Positions 1-7,989 of a stretch of DNA of 64,000 nt are shown piece by piece; positions within the stretch are counted from its first letter, which is position 1, and the number at the start of each line of letters is the position of its first letter. Source of the stretch: Niallia circulans (GTDB lineage Bacteria > Bacillota > Bacilli > Bacillales > Cytobacillaceae); contig NZ_RIBP01000001.1 of the NCBI RefSeq assembly GCF_007273535.1, positions 620,001 through 684,000 of the forward strand, in the 5' to 3' direction. The position numbers were made by a program, and so were the translations under genes. Below the pieces are notes generated by a model. The model saw only the letters and a program-made list of their open reading frames with translations, did not search any database and was not told the DNA's origin.

Positions 1-84
1 TTAAAAGAAATGAATTGTGAAAAAGCACAAGGCTATTACTACAGTAAGCCATTGCCACTTAACGAGCTTCGTTTAATAGATTGA
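1..84 (+). CDS. C-terminal end of an EAL-domain protein (partial)
   Basis: The frame is open from base 1 to a TGA at 82-84 and gives 27 residues including GYYYSKPLP, the usual tail of EAL cyclic-di-GMP phosphodiesterase domains (G-Y/F-x-x-S-K-P). The catalytic part lies outside the window, so activity cannot be judged. A strong hairpin terminator follows. Confidence 0.7.
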   Translation, partial: LKEMNCEKAQGYYYSKPLPLNELRLID

Positions 85-107
85 CCTTGGCTGTTGGTAT
101 AGAAAGA

Positions 108-142
108 AAAGGATCAGCTTGGCATGTCAAGCTGATCTTTTA
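108..142 (+). terminator. Rho-independent terminator after the EAL gene
   Basis: A perfect 10-bp stem (gatcagcttg at 112-121, caagctgatc at 128-137) with a 6-nt loop runs into TTTTA. Confidence 0.85.
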
Positions 143-196
143 CTATGTAAAGAATGGGGAAGAGCTAAAAAAAAATCGGTGTTTTGATAAAAGAGC

Positions 197-225
197 TTGC
201 AAAAACGATTTTATTCAACTAAAAT
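197..225 (+). promoter_or_regulatory. Candidate sigma-A promoter for the Zur locus
   Basis: TTGCAA at 197-202 and TAAAAT at 220-225 are separated by 17 bp. The first Zur box lies about 20 bp downstream, over the expected early transcribed region, so bound Zur could block initiation or escape. Assigned from sequence only. Confidence 0.5.
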
Positions 226-243
226 AAGTATTTATAAAACACT

Positions 244-264
244 AAATCGTAATCATTACGATTT
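244..264 (+). promoter_or_regulatory. Zur box 1
   Basis: Palindrome AAATCGTAAT-c-ATTACGATTT, identical in its half-sites to the B. subtilis Zur operator. It lies between the candidate promoter and the L33 gene, predicting zinc-dependent repression. Confidence 0.92.
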
Positions 265-313
265 GTAACTAACCGTTAATCAATTAGCGGTAAGATTATT
301 AGGAGGAATTATC

Positions 314-463
314 ATGAGAGTCAAAATTACGTTAGCATGTACAGAAACTGGGGACAGGAATTATATTACCACTAAGAACAAGCGGAATAATCCGGATCGC
401 CTAGAGTTTATGAAATATTGCCCTCGGTTACAAAAAAGGACACTGCATAGAGAAACAAAGTAA
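314..463 (+). CDS. rpmG: Ribosomal protein L33, zinc-independent paralogue
   Basis: A 49-aa large-subunit ribosomal protein L33 starting at ATG 314 behind AGGAGG at 301-306. It begins [19 protein letters not shown] and ends with the HRETK tail typical of L33. The two CxxC zinc pairs of the C+ type are absent: only single cysteines remain (ACTET and YCPR). It is therefore the C- form, which replaces zinc-bound L33 when zinc is scarce and frees the metal. Placement just after a Zur box fits that role. It is too short for most ORF cut-offs. Confidence 0.92.
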   Translation: MRVKITLACTETGDRNYITTKNKRNNPDRLEFMKYCPRLQKRTLHRETK

Positions 464-496
464 AAATTAACTGGTTAATGGACAAGTATAAATTTT

Positions 497-517
497 AAAT
501 CGTAATCGTTACGATTA
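497..517 (+). promoter_or_regulatory. Zur box 2
   Basis: AAATCGTAAT-c-GTTACGATTA, a second Zur operator with two changes from the perfect palindrome. It sits in the 72-bp gap between L33 and S14, so the S14 gene probably has its own zinc-repressed start or is controlled from both sites. Confidence 0.85.
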
Positions 518-535
518 AAGAAAGGGATGAATGGA

Positions 536-805
536 ATGGCAAAAAAATCTAAAGTAATAAAGGAAAAAAAACGCCAAGTTATGGTTGAAAAATATGCGGC
601 ATTAAGAATGGAGTTAAAAGAAAAAGGGGATTATGAGGCACTAAGAAAACTCCCAAGAGATTCTTCGCCAACACGATTAAAAAACAGATGTGAAGTGACG
701 GGAAGACCAAGAGGTTACTTGAGAAAATTCAAAATGTCGCGGATTGCTTTTAGAGAATATGCACATAAAGGACAAATTCCTGGTGTGAAAAAGGCTAGCT
801 GGTAA
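536..805 (+). CDS. rpsN: Ribosomal protein S14, zinc-independent paralogue
   Basis: An 89-aa small-subunit S14 of the long, zinc-free type (B. subtilis RpsN2/YhzA). It begins [14 protein letters not shown] and has the signature [24 protein letters not shown] near residues 51-73. The zinc-type S14 is about 61 aa with CxxC pairs; those are missing here. ATG 536 is chosen over upstream in-frame ATG 527 because AAGGG at 522-526 is then 9 bp away. It substitutes for zinc S14 under zinc limitation, consistent with the Zur box directly upstream. Confidence 0.92.
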   Translation: MAKKSKVIKEKKRQVMVEKYAALRMELKEKGDYEALRKLPRDSSPTRLKNRCEVTGRPRGYLRKFKMSRIAFREYAHKGQIPGVKKASW

Positions 806-814
806 TAATAAAAC

Positions 815-840
815 AGCCGTCATATCTAGTATTGACGGCT
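815..840 (+). terminator. Hairpin after rpsN, possible weak terminator
   Basis: agccgtca (815-822) pairs with tgacggct (833-840) around a 10-nt loop. No real T-run follows, so partial readthrough into the next two genes is likely. Confidence 0.5.
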
Positions 841-864
841 TGAATAACTTTACTGGAGGATGTT

Positions 865-1233
865 ATGGATATAAATTTGATTAATCCTATTCTGGTTGAG
901 TTCCTTTATAGGAGTACAATTGAAAGCTTGTCGCCATCAATGCGAGAAATATACCAATTCATTGAATGCGAAGAGGATGAATTAGAAAGGATGGCAGTAA
1001 GTGAAAGCCACTTTATTAAACTAATGAATGAAAAACCTCCTATAAGAAAAGCGGCAGAGCATTTTTCACTGAAGGTACCACATATTAAAGCAGTAATTAA
1101 TCAAGCACAAGGAGAAATTGACCGGGCAATGATAGAGAGATACAAACAAATAAAATGGATAGATATGACAGATTACAAGCCAGCAGCAAAAAATAAAACA
1201 AAGAGCAATTGGTCGTTTGTTTTTGTGAATTAA
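865..1233 (+). CDS. Unknown 122-aa protein in the zinc locus, possible HTH
   Basis: I do not recognise this family. ATG 865 follows GGAGG. The protein is mostly helical by eye, soluble and acidic in its middle (ECEEDELERM). Residues about 50-90 (PPIRKAAEHFSLKVPHIKAV) resemble a helix-turn-helix, which would suggest DNA binding. No zinc-ligand cluster or signal peptide is visible. It lies between rpsN and zagA with only 38 bp to zagA and no promoter or Zur box of its own, so it is probably cotranscribed and zinc-responsive. Function is open. Confidence 0.55.
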   Translation: MDINLINPILVEFLYRSTIESLSPSMREIYQFIECEEDELERMAVSESHFIKLMNEKPPIRKAAEHFSLKVPHIKAVINQAQGEIDRAMIERYKQIKWIDMTDYKPAAKNKTKSNWSFVFVN

Positions 1234-1271
1234 TCCATATACATAGAATTTAAAAAAGAGGGCGATGAGTA

Positions 1272-2462
1272 ATGAAAAAAATACCTGTGACAGTGCTAAG
1301 TGGCTATTTAGGTTCAGGAAAAACAACCTTGCTTAATCATGTGTTAAATAATCGAGAGGGGCTGAGGGTAGCGGTTATCGTTAACGATATGAGTGAGGTT
1401 AACATTGACAGTGAAATCATCCAGACACAAGGCGGTTTTTCCAGAACAGAGGAAAAGCTTGTTGAAATGTCTAATGGCTGCATTTGCTGCACATTACGAG
1501 AAGACTTGTTAGAAGAGGTAGAAAGCCTTGCTAAGCAAGGAGATATTGATTATATCCTGATAGAATCTTCAGGCATCAGTGAACCTATTCCTGTTGCACA
1601 AACCTTTTCCTATATCGATGAGGAGTTAGGGATTGATCTGACTAAATTTTGTGAATTAGACACAATGGTAACCGTCGTGGATGCTAATCGGTTTTGGCAT
1701 GATTATGAATCAGGAGATTCCTTACTTGATCGGAAAGAAGCAGTTGGCGAGGATGATGAGCGTAATATTGCAGACCTTTTGATAGACCAAATTGAGTTTT
1801 GCGATATTCTGTTATTGAATAAATGTGATTTAGTAACAGAGGAAGCTGTTGAAAGCTTAGAAAAGGTCTTAAAAACTCTGCAGCCAGAAGCAAAAATTAT
1901 TCGCACAGTAAATAGTTCAATAGATATGAAAGAAATACTACATACTAATTTATTTGATTTTGAGAAAGCGAGTGTATCTGCTGGTTGGCTGAAAGAGTTA
2001 AATGCAGGACCTGCACAACATACGCCAGAGACAGAGGAGTACGGAGTGAGCTCCTTCGTTTATTATAGTAGACGGCCATTTCATTCGGAACGCTTTAATG
2101 CTTGGTGCGGACAAATGCCTATGCAAATAGTCCGTGCTAAGGGGATTGCATGGTGTGCATCTCGTAATAATATAGCTATCCTTCTTTCACAAGCGGGTCC
2201 TTCTGTGAAAGTCGAGCCAATCTCCTATTGGGTTGCTTCCCTTACTAAAGACAGGCAGGAAGAGATAATTAAAACAAATCCTCAATTGAGCGATAGCTGG
2301 GATAAAGACCATGGAGACCGGCACACAAAATTAGTGTTTATTGGAATGGATTTAGATGTCGATTTAATCAGGAGGGAATTAGATGAGTGCTTGTTAACAA
2401 ATGACGAATATGCCGATGACTGGTCTGCATTAGGTGACCCGTTCTATTGGGAAATTGCCTAA
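1272..2462 (+). CDS. zagA: Zinc metallochaperone GTPase of the COG0523/CobW family (ZagA/YciC)
   Basis: A 396-aa GTPase, nearly the same length as B. subtilis YciC/ZagA. Walker A GYLGSGKTT is at residues 11-19, the diagnostic metal-binding CxCC (CICC) at 70-73, ESSG near 98-101 and the guanine-specificity NKCD near 183-186. A CobW C-terminal domain occupies about 260-395. Family members deliver zinc to client enzymes during zinc starvation. It is last in the Zur-box locus, behind GAGGGCG, and is closed by a strong terminator. Confidence 0.88.
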   Translation: MKKIPVTVLSGYLGSGKTTLLNHVLNNREGLRVAVIVNDMSEVNIDSEIIQTQGGFSRTEEKLVEMSNGCICCTLREDLLEEVESLAKQGDIDYILIESSGISEPIPVAQTFSYIDEELGIDLTKFCELDTMVTVVDANRFWHDYESGDSLLDRKEAVGEDDERNIADLLIDQIEFCDILLLNKCDLVTEEAVESLEKVLKTLQPEAKIIRTVNSSIDMKEILHTNLFDFEKASVSAGWLKELNAGPAQHTPETEEYGVSSFVYYSRRPFHSERFNAWCGQMPMQIVRAKGIAWCASRNNIAILLSQAGPSVKVEPISYWVASLTKDRQEEIIKTNPQLSDSWDKDHGDRHTKLVFIGMDLDVDLIRRELDECLLTNDEYADDWSALGDPFYWEIA

Positions 2463-2530
2463 AGCAGATAGGTTAGGATAAAAAATTCCTAGGATTAAGC
2501 CATTAGAACCATTTCATTTCTGTTTGCAGA

Positions 2531-2582
2531 AAAAAGCTTTAGCCATATAGGCCTCGCCTATGGGGCCTAAAGCTTTTTCTTA
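2531..2582 (+). terminator. Terminator closing the zinc locus
   Basis: aaaaagcttt-agcc pairs with ggcc-taaagcttttt; the arms contain inner GC pairs and the hairpin ends in TTTTTCTTATT. Confidence 0.85.
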
Positions 2583-3027
2583 TTATGACATCTACACTCC
2601 TTCGCGCAAAACCTTCTTATAATCAATTTTGAAATAATAACCCTTACAGAATAATAATTACTAGAATCTTCCTTAATAAGTTCGGAATAAATAATCTAAG
2701 ATTGTATAAGGTGAAGAGTGGAACAATATGCTACCATATCGTATAATACGATATAATGCTATGGAATTCGCTTACAATAGGTGGAAACTAATTATATGGA
2801 AGAATTTGTGGTGAAACTTTTTACTTCTTTTTTACGTATAATTAATAAAGGGATTAATAGTGAATAAAATGTGGTTATGGAGGCATGTCCCAAAGGATAA
2901 TTTTTTGAAAATTATTGGGTGTATCCCATGATCTCACACTCTCCATCATATTTAATTTACTAGAACAAAAATGGTACACTTGTAAATGCTAAAAAATTCA
3001 TATGGAGACGGATATAAAAGATAGAGG
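2583..3027. other. Intergenic region upstream of the LTA synthase
   Basis: No open frame worth calling in 445 bp of AT-rich DNA. The notable element is a 19-bp perfect inverted repeat at 2736-2754 (atatcgtat-a-atacgatat) that contains TATAAT. It could be an operator overlapping a promoter for the downstream gene. Confidence 0.5.
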
Positions 3028-4977
3028 TTGGTGTTAAAAATAAAAAATTTAAATATGTTCAAAGACACAAATAAAAACTATTTATACTTCTTTTTTGCTG
3101 CAGTGTTTCTGCTATGGATGAAAACATATGTCGTACAGCTGACGCAGTTTGATTTAGGTTTAGGCAATTCCCTACAGCACTTTTTGCTTTTCTTAAATCC
3201 GCTTGGCTCATCCCTTTTATTTCTCGGGTTAGCACTAACATTTAAAGGCAGAAAAAAATATATTGTGCTAATTGTCATTGATTTTGTCCTTTCATTCCTG
3301 CTTTATGCGAATGCACTTTACTACCGCTTTTTTAATGATTTTATTACATTGCCGACCCTTACTCAAACGCAAAACTTTGGCGATGTTAGCGGCAGTATAT
3401 ATTCATTATTAAAGCCATACGACGTTTTCTTTTTTATTGATAGTGTGTTGTTAGTCTTATTGCTTGTTTTTAAAAAGGTGAAAGTCGATGTTAGGCCCGT
3501 CGGTTTTAGACAAGGTTTAAGTATTTTCGGCATTGCCTTAGGTATTTCAGGCATGAACTTGGCGTTAGCTGAAGTAGACCGTCCTGAGTTATTGACAAGG
3601 GGATTTGACCGAAATTATATTGTTAAATATTTAGGGATGTATAATTACACCATATATGATGCGGTGCAAAGTACAAAGGCTTCTGCTCAGCGTGTGCTTG
3701 CAGATACAGATGATATGGCGGAAGTTATTAATTATACTCAATCAAATTATGCAGAACCAAATGCTAAGTACTTTGGTGTTGGAGAGGGCATGAATGTTAT
3801 TTATGTCCATATGGAATCCATTCAAAATTTCATTATTGATTATGAATTGAACGGGGAAGAGGCAACTCCATTTCTTAACTCTTTAACAAAGGAAGAAAAC
3901 ACATTGTATTTCGATAATTTCTTCCACCAAACTGCCCAAGGAAAGACAGCGGATGCTGAATTTATGATTGAGAACTCCTTGTATGGCCTTCCGCAAGGCT
4001 CTGCTTTTACAACGAAAGGCTTGAACACCTATCAGGCAGCTCCTGGAGTATTAGGTCAGCTTGGTTATACATCGGCTGTATTCCACGGAAACACTGGTAG
4101 CTTTTGGAATCGGGATGAAATTTATAAATCGTTTGGATTTAACAGCTTTTATGATTCCAATTCCTATGACATGAATCCTGAACAGCTGGCAGACTATGGG
4201 TTAATGGACAAACCGTTCTTCGAGCAGTCCATACCGTACTTGAGTTCGATGAGTCAGCCTTTCTATACAAAATTCATTACAGTGACACATCATTATCCTT
4301 TTACAATGAAGCAAGAGGAAGCAACAATCGCACCAAACAATACTGGCAATAAGATTGTAGATAACTACTTTCAAACAGCACGCTATGCGGATGAAGCGAT
4401 GGAGCAGTTCTTCGCAGACCTGAAAGAGAAAGGTCTATACGACAATTCGATTATTATTATGTATGGTGACCATTACGGAATTTCAGAAAACCATAATGCA
4501 GCAATGGAAAAGGTGATCGGTAAAGAAGTGGATTCCTTTGAAAGTGCCGGCCTACAGCGAACACCACTTTTCATTCGTGTCCCAGGTATCGAAGGTGGTA
4601 CGATGCACCAATATGCTGGCCAAATTGATCTGCTGCCAACAATGTTACATTTGTTAGGCGTTAATACGAAGGATTATATCCATTTTGGGACAGATATTCT
4701 TTCAGAAGAGCATGATGAAGTGATTCCGTTCAGGAACGGAGAGTTTGTCAGTCCTGAATACACATTAACAGATGGTAAATACTATGATTCCAAATCTAGT
4801 GAGTTGATTGACGATGAGGAAATACTTGAAAAAGCGAAGGCTTATCAAGCAAGTGTGGAGGAAACATTAAGGCTTTCCGATAAAGTGGTTAATGGTGATT
4901 TATTGCGCTTCTACACACCGAAGAACTTTACTCCGATAAATCGTTCTGACTACAATTACAGTAGTATTCAAAAGTAA
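3028..4977 (+). CDS. ltaS: Lipoteichoic acid synthase-type phosphoglycerol transferase
   Basis: A 649-aa LtaS-family enzyme: five N-terminal membrane segments (about residues 14-165), a linker, then an extracellular sulfatase-fold domain. It polymerises glycerol phosphate from phosphatidylglycerol on the outer face of the membrane. Visible active-site features are the catalytic Thr in QGKTADAEF (about 307), HGNTGSFWNRD (about 353) and the metal motif GDHYG (about 479). The start is uncertain: TTG 3028 and GTG 3031 sit very close to AGAGG at 3023-3027, while ATG 3055 (MFKDTNKNYL) matches family N-termini but lacks a clear SD. It may be one of several LtaS/YqgS/YfnI paralogues. Confidence 0.85.
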   Translation: MVLKIKNLNMFKDTNKNYLYFFFAAVFLLWMKTYVVQLTQFDLGLGNSLQHFLLFLNPLGSSLLFLGLALTFKGRKKYIVLIVIDFVLSFLLYANALYYRFFNDFITLPTLTQTQNFGDVSGSIYSLLKPYDVFFFIDSVLLVLLLVFKKVKVDVRPVGFRQGLSIFGIALGISGMNLALAEVDRPELLTRGFDRNYIVKYLGMYNYTIYDAVQSTKASAQRVLADTDDMAEVINYTQSNYAEPNAKYFGVGEGMNVIYVHMESIQNFIIDYELNGEEATPFLNSLTKEENTLYFDNFFHQTAQGKTADAEFMIENSLYGLPQGSAFTTKGLNTYQAAPGVLGQLGYTSAVFHGNTGSFWNRDEIYKSFGFNSFYDSNSYDMNPEQLADYGLMDKPFFEQSIPYLSSMSQPFYTKFITVTHHYPFTMKQEEATIAPNNTGNKIVDNYFQTARYADEAMEQFFADLKEKGLYDNSIIIMYGDHYGISENHNAAMEKVIGKEVDSFESAGLQRTPLFIRVPGIEGGTMHQYAGQIDLLPTMLHLLGVNTKDYIHFGTDILSEEHDEVIPFRNGEFVSPEYTLTDGKYYDSKSSELIDDEEILEKAKAYQASVEETLRLSDKVVNGDLLRFYTPKNFTPINRSDYNYSSIQK

Positions 4978-4986
4978 TAAGAAAGT

Positions 4987-5033
4987 ACTGCACTCTGATT
5001 GGAGAGAAACCAATGTAGGGTGCAGTTTTTTTA
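4987..5033 (+). terminator. Terminator after ltaS
   Basis: actgcac-tctgattgg pairs with ccaatgtagg-gtgcagt, followed by a run of seven T. Confidence 0.85.
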
Positions 5034-5059
5034 GAATTAACTGCAAAGGGGGGTTCTTA

Positions 5060-5875
5060 ATGAAGGATTATTTTACAATTGGCGAAGTGTCCAAGCTGTT
5101 CGATATTAAAGTGGCGACACTCCGTTATTATGATGAAATAGGGTTACTGCATCCCGCCTATATGGATGAAAAAACAAACTACCGGTATTATTCGACACAG
5201 CAATTTGAACGGTTAAATTCGATTAAATACTTAAGAGCATTGGATTTATCTATCAGCAAAATTATCGATTTTTTTACACTCCGAGATATAGATTCTCTTG
5301 TTAGCATGCTAAAAGAGCAACAGGATGAAGTGGCCAAGCAAAAACGAAATCTGGAGTTAATTGAAAAGAAAATATCTCATCGAATTATGCAAATAGAAGA
5401 TGCTGTCCATACACCGCTTGACGAGATTACGAAGATAAAGCTGCCTGAGATGCGGTTAGCTTACTTAAGACATCAGTATGTGCTGGGGGAAGATCTCGAG
5501 CATCCTATAACGGAATTAAGAAATAATTTTGGCATAAAGGGCGGCGTTTTTTTAGGGAAGATAGGAATATCCATTTCTATGGCTCAATTAAAAGCTTACA
5601 ACTTTGCTACATATTCAAGCGTGTTTATGGTTTTAGAGGAGGGAGATCAGGTTGATTCTGCCTCTGTTATAATTCCTGCGAGAGAGTACCTTAGAATTCG
5701 CTTTAAGGGCACTCATATGGATGCAGCACATCATTATAAAAAATTACTAAACTTTATAAAGGACCGTAATTACAAACTGATAGATGATTCAATTGAAATT
5801 ACCATCATTGACTCTGGTTTAACAAATGACGTGGAAAAATATGTAACAGAAATATTGCTGCCATATAAAAGATAA
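5060..5875 (+). CDS. MerR-family transcriptional regulator with effector-binding domain
   Basis: A 271-aa regulator. Residues 4-75 are a MerR winged helix (FTIGEVSKLFDIKVATLRYYDEIGLL), 76-120 a dimerising coiled coil, and 130-270 a GyrI/BmrR-type effector domain. This layout matches BmrR and BltR, which bind hydrophobic drugs and activate efflux genes by untwisting a long promoter spacer. No pump lies next to it, so its target and ligand are unknown. The start at ATG 5060 follows AAAGGGGGG. It is flanked by terminators on both sides, so it is a single-gene unit. Confidence 0.85.
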   Translation: MKDYFTIGEVSKLFDIKVATLRYYDEIGLLHPAYMDEKTNYRYYSTQQFERLNSIKYLRALDLSISKIIDFFTLRDIDSLVSMLKEQQDEVAKQKRNLELIEKKISHRIMQIEDAVHTPLDEITKIKLPEMRLAYLRHQYVLGEDLEHPITELRNNFGIKGGVFLGKIGISISMAQLKAYNFATYSSVFMVLEEGDQVDSASVIIPAREYLRIRFKGTHMDAAHHYKKLLNFIKDRNYKLIDDSIEITIIDSGLTNDVEKYVTEILLPYKR

Positions 5876-5886
5876 TTTTTTCTTGA

Positions 5887-5914
5887 CCCTCTAGTTACTA
5901 GAGGGTTTATTTTT
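5887..5914 (+). terminator. Terminator after the MerR gene
   Basis: ccctctagt (5887-5895) pairs with actagaggg (5897-5905), then TTTATTTTT. Confidence 0.8.
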
Positions 5915-5951
5915 GATTTTAAGGTTCATAAATATTGAAAGGGGAAAAGAC

Positions 5952-6635
5952 ATGTTTGGTACATTATTCAATGTCGGAATGATTATAGCAGGTAGTATTA
6001 TCGGCAGTATTTTTAAAAAGGGGATAAAGGATGAATATCATTCGATTCTCATGCAGGCGATGGGGTTAGTAGCAATGGGATTAGGCATTAATGCTATCGT
6101 TCAGCATATTCCTTCAAGTAAATATCCCGTCCTCTTTATTGTCAGTCTTGCAATTGGAGGACTTATCGGCCAAAAGCTTGATTTAGAAACAAGATTCAAT
6201 GCCTTAGTCAATAAATATTCGAAAGGAAATTTAGCAGAAGGGTTATCGACTGCAATTTTATTATTTTGTATTGGTTCATTGTCTATTTTAGGACCTGTTG
6301 AAGCAGCACTTAAAGGGGATTATACATACTTGCTTGCAAACGGAATGTTAGACGGCATAACATCCATTGTTTTAGCCTCGACATTTGGAATTGGCATAGC
6401 TGTTGCTGCAATTGTATTATTTTGCTGGCAAGGCTCCATCTACTTAATAGCGCTCTTAATGGAAAACTCCTTAAGCAATGCTTTACTGAATGAAATTACC
6501 ATCGTAGGGGGAATATTGATTCTTGCTTCAGGATTAAGTATATTAGGCATAAAAAAATGCAATACCCTTAATCTTTTGCCATCATTGCTGATGCCGCCAT
6601 TGGTATTTCTTATCATGCATGTATTACACTTATAG
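5952..6635 (+). CDS. DUF554 family membrane protein
   Basis: A 227-aa integral membrane protein of the DUF554 (YdfK/YqgA) family with about six to seven hydrophobic segments. The N-terminus FGTLFNVGMIIAGSIIGSI and the GSLSILGPVEAAL and LANGMLDGITSIVLAS stretches are characteristic. ATG 5952 is preferred over the upstream ATG 5913 because GAAAGGGGAAAAGA lies at the right distance. Family function is not firmly established. It stands alone between two terminators. Confidence 0.8.
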   Translation: MFGTLFNVGMIIAGSIIGSIFKKGIKDEYHSILMQAMGLVAMGLGINAIVQHIPSSKYPVLFIVSLAIGGLIGQKLDLETRFNALVNKYSKGNLAEGLSTAILLFCIGSLSILGPVEAALKGDYTYLLANGMLDGITSIVLASTFGIGIAVAAIVLFCWQGSIYLIALLMENSLSNALLNEITIVGGILILASGLSILGIKKCNTLNLLPSLLMPPLVFLIMHVLHL

Positions 6636-6644
6636 AACCAGTAA

Positions 6645-6672
6645 AAGCTGCCATTTGGCAGCTTTTTTTTAT
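6645..6672 (+). terminator. Terminator after the DUF554 gene
   Basis: aagctgcc-attt-ggcagctt followed by seven or more T. Confidence 0.85.
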
Positions 6673-6778
6673 CGAGCACTAAAAACAAGCGGAAAAGAAT
6701 AGCAGGAATCACACTGTAGCATAATAAAAGTAATCCTTATTTATTAATAGGAATTTTGGCAAAAAAAGGGGGGAGAAC

Positions 6779-7370
6779 ATGTCAGTAATATCACCAGAGC
6801 AAGCTAGATGAAGAAATTAAGTATGCACAAGAAGCGGTCTTCGATCTTTGGAATGAATATTGGCTTGAGTATTCTGCTTTTGATACATGGCAATTTTGGT
6901 TTAATATCTTAATGATTATCGTGCCACTTATCATACTTTGCCTATTTATTAATCGTAACAGGTTGTTTTTACTGCTTTTTTTTGGCTTTAATATCCATGT
7001 ATGGACCGCATATATCGATAGTATGGCAACAAGAGCCAATTATATTGGATATCCCTATAAAGCAATTCCAACACTTCCAATTCATTTCGGGATGGACAGT
7101 TCGTTAGTTCCAGTGCTCTTTATCTTTATGTACCAATATACGCTCAAAAAGAAGGCTAACTTTTATCTGCACTCCTTATTATTAATTGCCCTTATTTCGT
7201 TTGTGTTAAAGCCGTTTTTTGTGGAAATGCATTTGTTCTATTTAAGTAAGGGAACTAATTACTTTTATATTTTCCTAGGCTATGTACTAATAACAATTAT
7301 GTCAAAAGGAATAGTGGAATTCTTCTTGAGATTGCAAAGCAAATCAGAGCTTCCAAATACAAAATCTTAA
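6779..7370 (+). pseudogene. CBO0543-like membrane protein gene with an apparent 1-nt frameshift
   Basis: A strong SD (AAAGGGGGGAG) precedes ATG 6779, but that frame stops at TGA 6809 after ten codons (MSVISPEQAR). Skipping one base around 6803 joins it to an open frame that runs to 7370 and reads SPEQLDEEIKYAQEAVFDLWNEYW, then four to five membrane helices. No ATG, GTG or TTG exists in the downstream frame before ATG 6912, which lies inside the first helix and has no SD. The gene is therefore disrupted, or a sequencing error or frameshifting event is present. The product resembles its neighbour at 7393-7953. Confidence 0.65.
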
Positions 7371-7392
7371 AGAATTATTAAAGGTGGATACT

Positions 7393-7953
7393 ATGGAATA
7401 TCAAGAAGGTTTGCGACTCATTGATGAGGCTAACGGAAAAATAACTGAAGGAAATAGTATGATTGTAGATGCAATTCTTCACGCATTTTTATTTACTTGG
7501 CAGTGGTGGATTGCGCTTGGTATGATTATTATTCCGTGGTTTGTATGGTTCTTTATCCGTGATAAAAATAGTTCAGGCAGGTTATTTGCTGGTGGCCTAT
7601 TGGTAATGGTTATGTCCGAAATACTGGATACGGTTGGAGTTATGTTTGGTAGCTGGTCCTACCCAATAAAGGTGCTACCGGTTGCAACCATTAATTTTTC
7701 CTTTCGGCTTTCCGTGTTGCCAGTGATTGTTAAGTTGTTACTCCAGTATAAGCCAAAGATAAACCCATTTATTAAAGCTATAGGTTTTGGAGCATTTGGA
7801 TCATTTATAGGTTTACCGTTGCTTAGTATGATTGATTTATATAAAAAGCTTCAATGGGAGTATACGTATTCGTTTATTATTATGACTGTTTTTTATTTAG
7901 TGAGCCATCTCTTTGTTTATAAGTGCAAATTTACTGAAATCAAACAAGAATAA
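7393..7953 (+). CDS. CBO0543-like integral membrane protein
   Basis: A 186-aa protein with an N-terminal amphipathic stretch and about five membrane helices, including FTWQWWIALGMIIIPWFVWFF and MVMSEILDTVGVMFGSWSYP. I place it in the Clostridium/Bacillus CBO0543 group of uncharacterised membrane proteins. ATG 7393 is used; GTG 7384 lies inside the SD (AAAGGTGG). It follows the frameshifted paralogue by 22 bp, so the two were probably one transcription unit. No function is known. Confidence 0.65.
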   Translation: MEYQEGLRLIDEANGKITEGNSMIVDAILHAFLFTWQWWIALGMIIIPWFVWFFIRDKNSSGRLFAGGLLVMVMSEILDTVGVMFGSWSYPIKVLPVATINFSFRLSVLPVIVKLLLQYKPKINPFIKAIGFGAFGSFIGLPLLSMIDLYKKLQWEYTYSFIIMTVFYLVSHLFVYKCKFTEIKQE

Positions 7954-7956
7954 AAA

Positions 7957-7985
7957 AAGGGAGCCCATCCGGATTCCCCTACAGT
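7957..7985 (-). terminator. Probable terminator of the MFS gene
   Basis: An imperfect hairpin (gggag-cc ... gg-attccc on the plus strand) followed, on the minus strand, by seven T. It may also slow transcription from the left. Confidence 0.5.
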
Positions 7986-7989
7986 TTTG

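Noticed and set aside
2940..3030. A definite ltaS promoter
   Set aside because: TACACT at 2975 has no convincing -35 at 17 bp, so no promoter is annotated.
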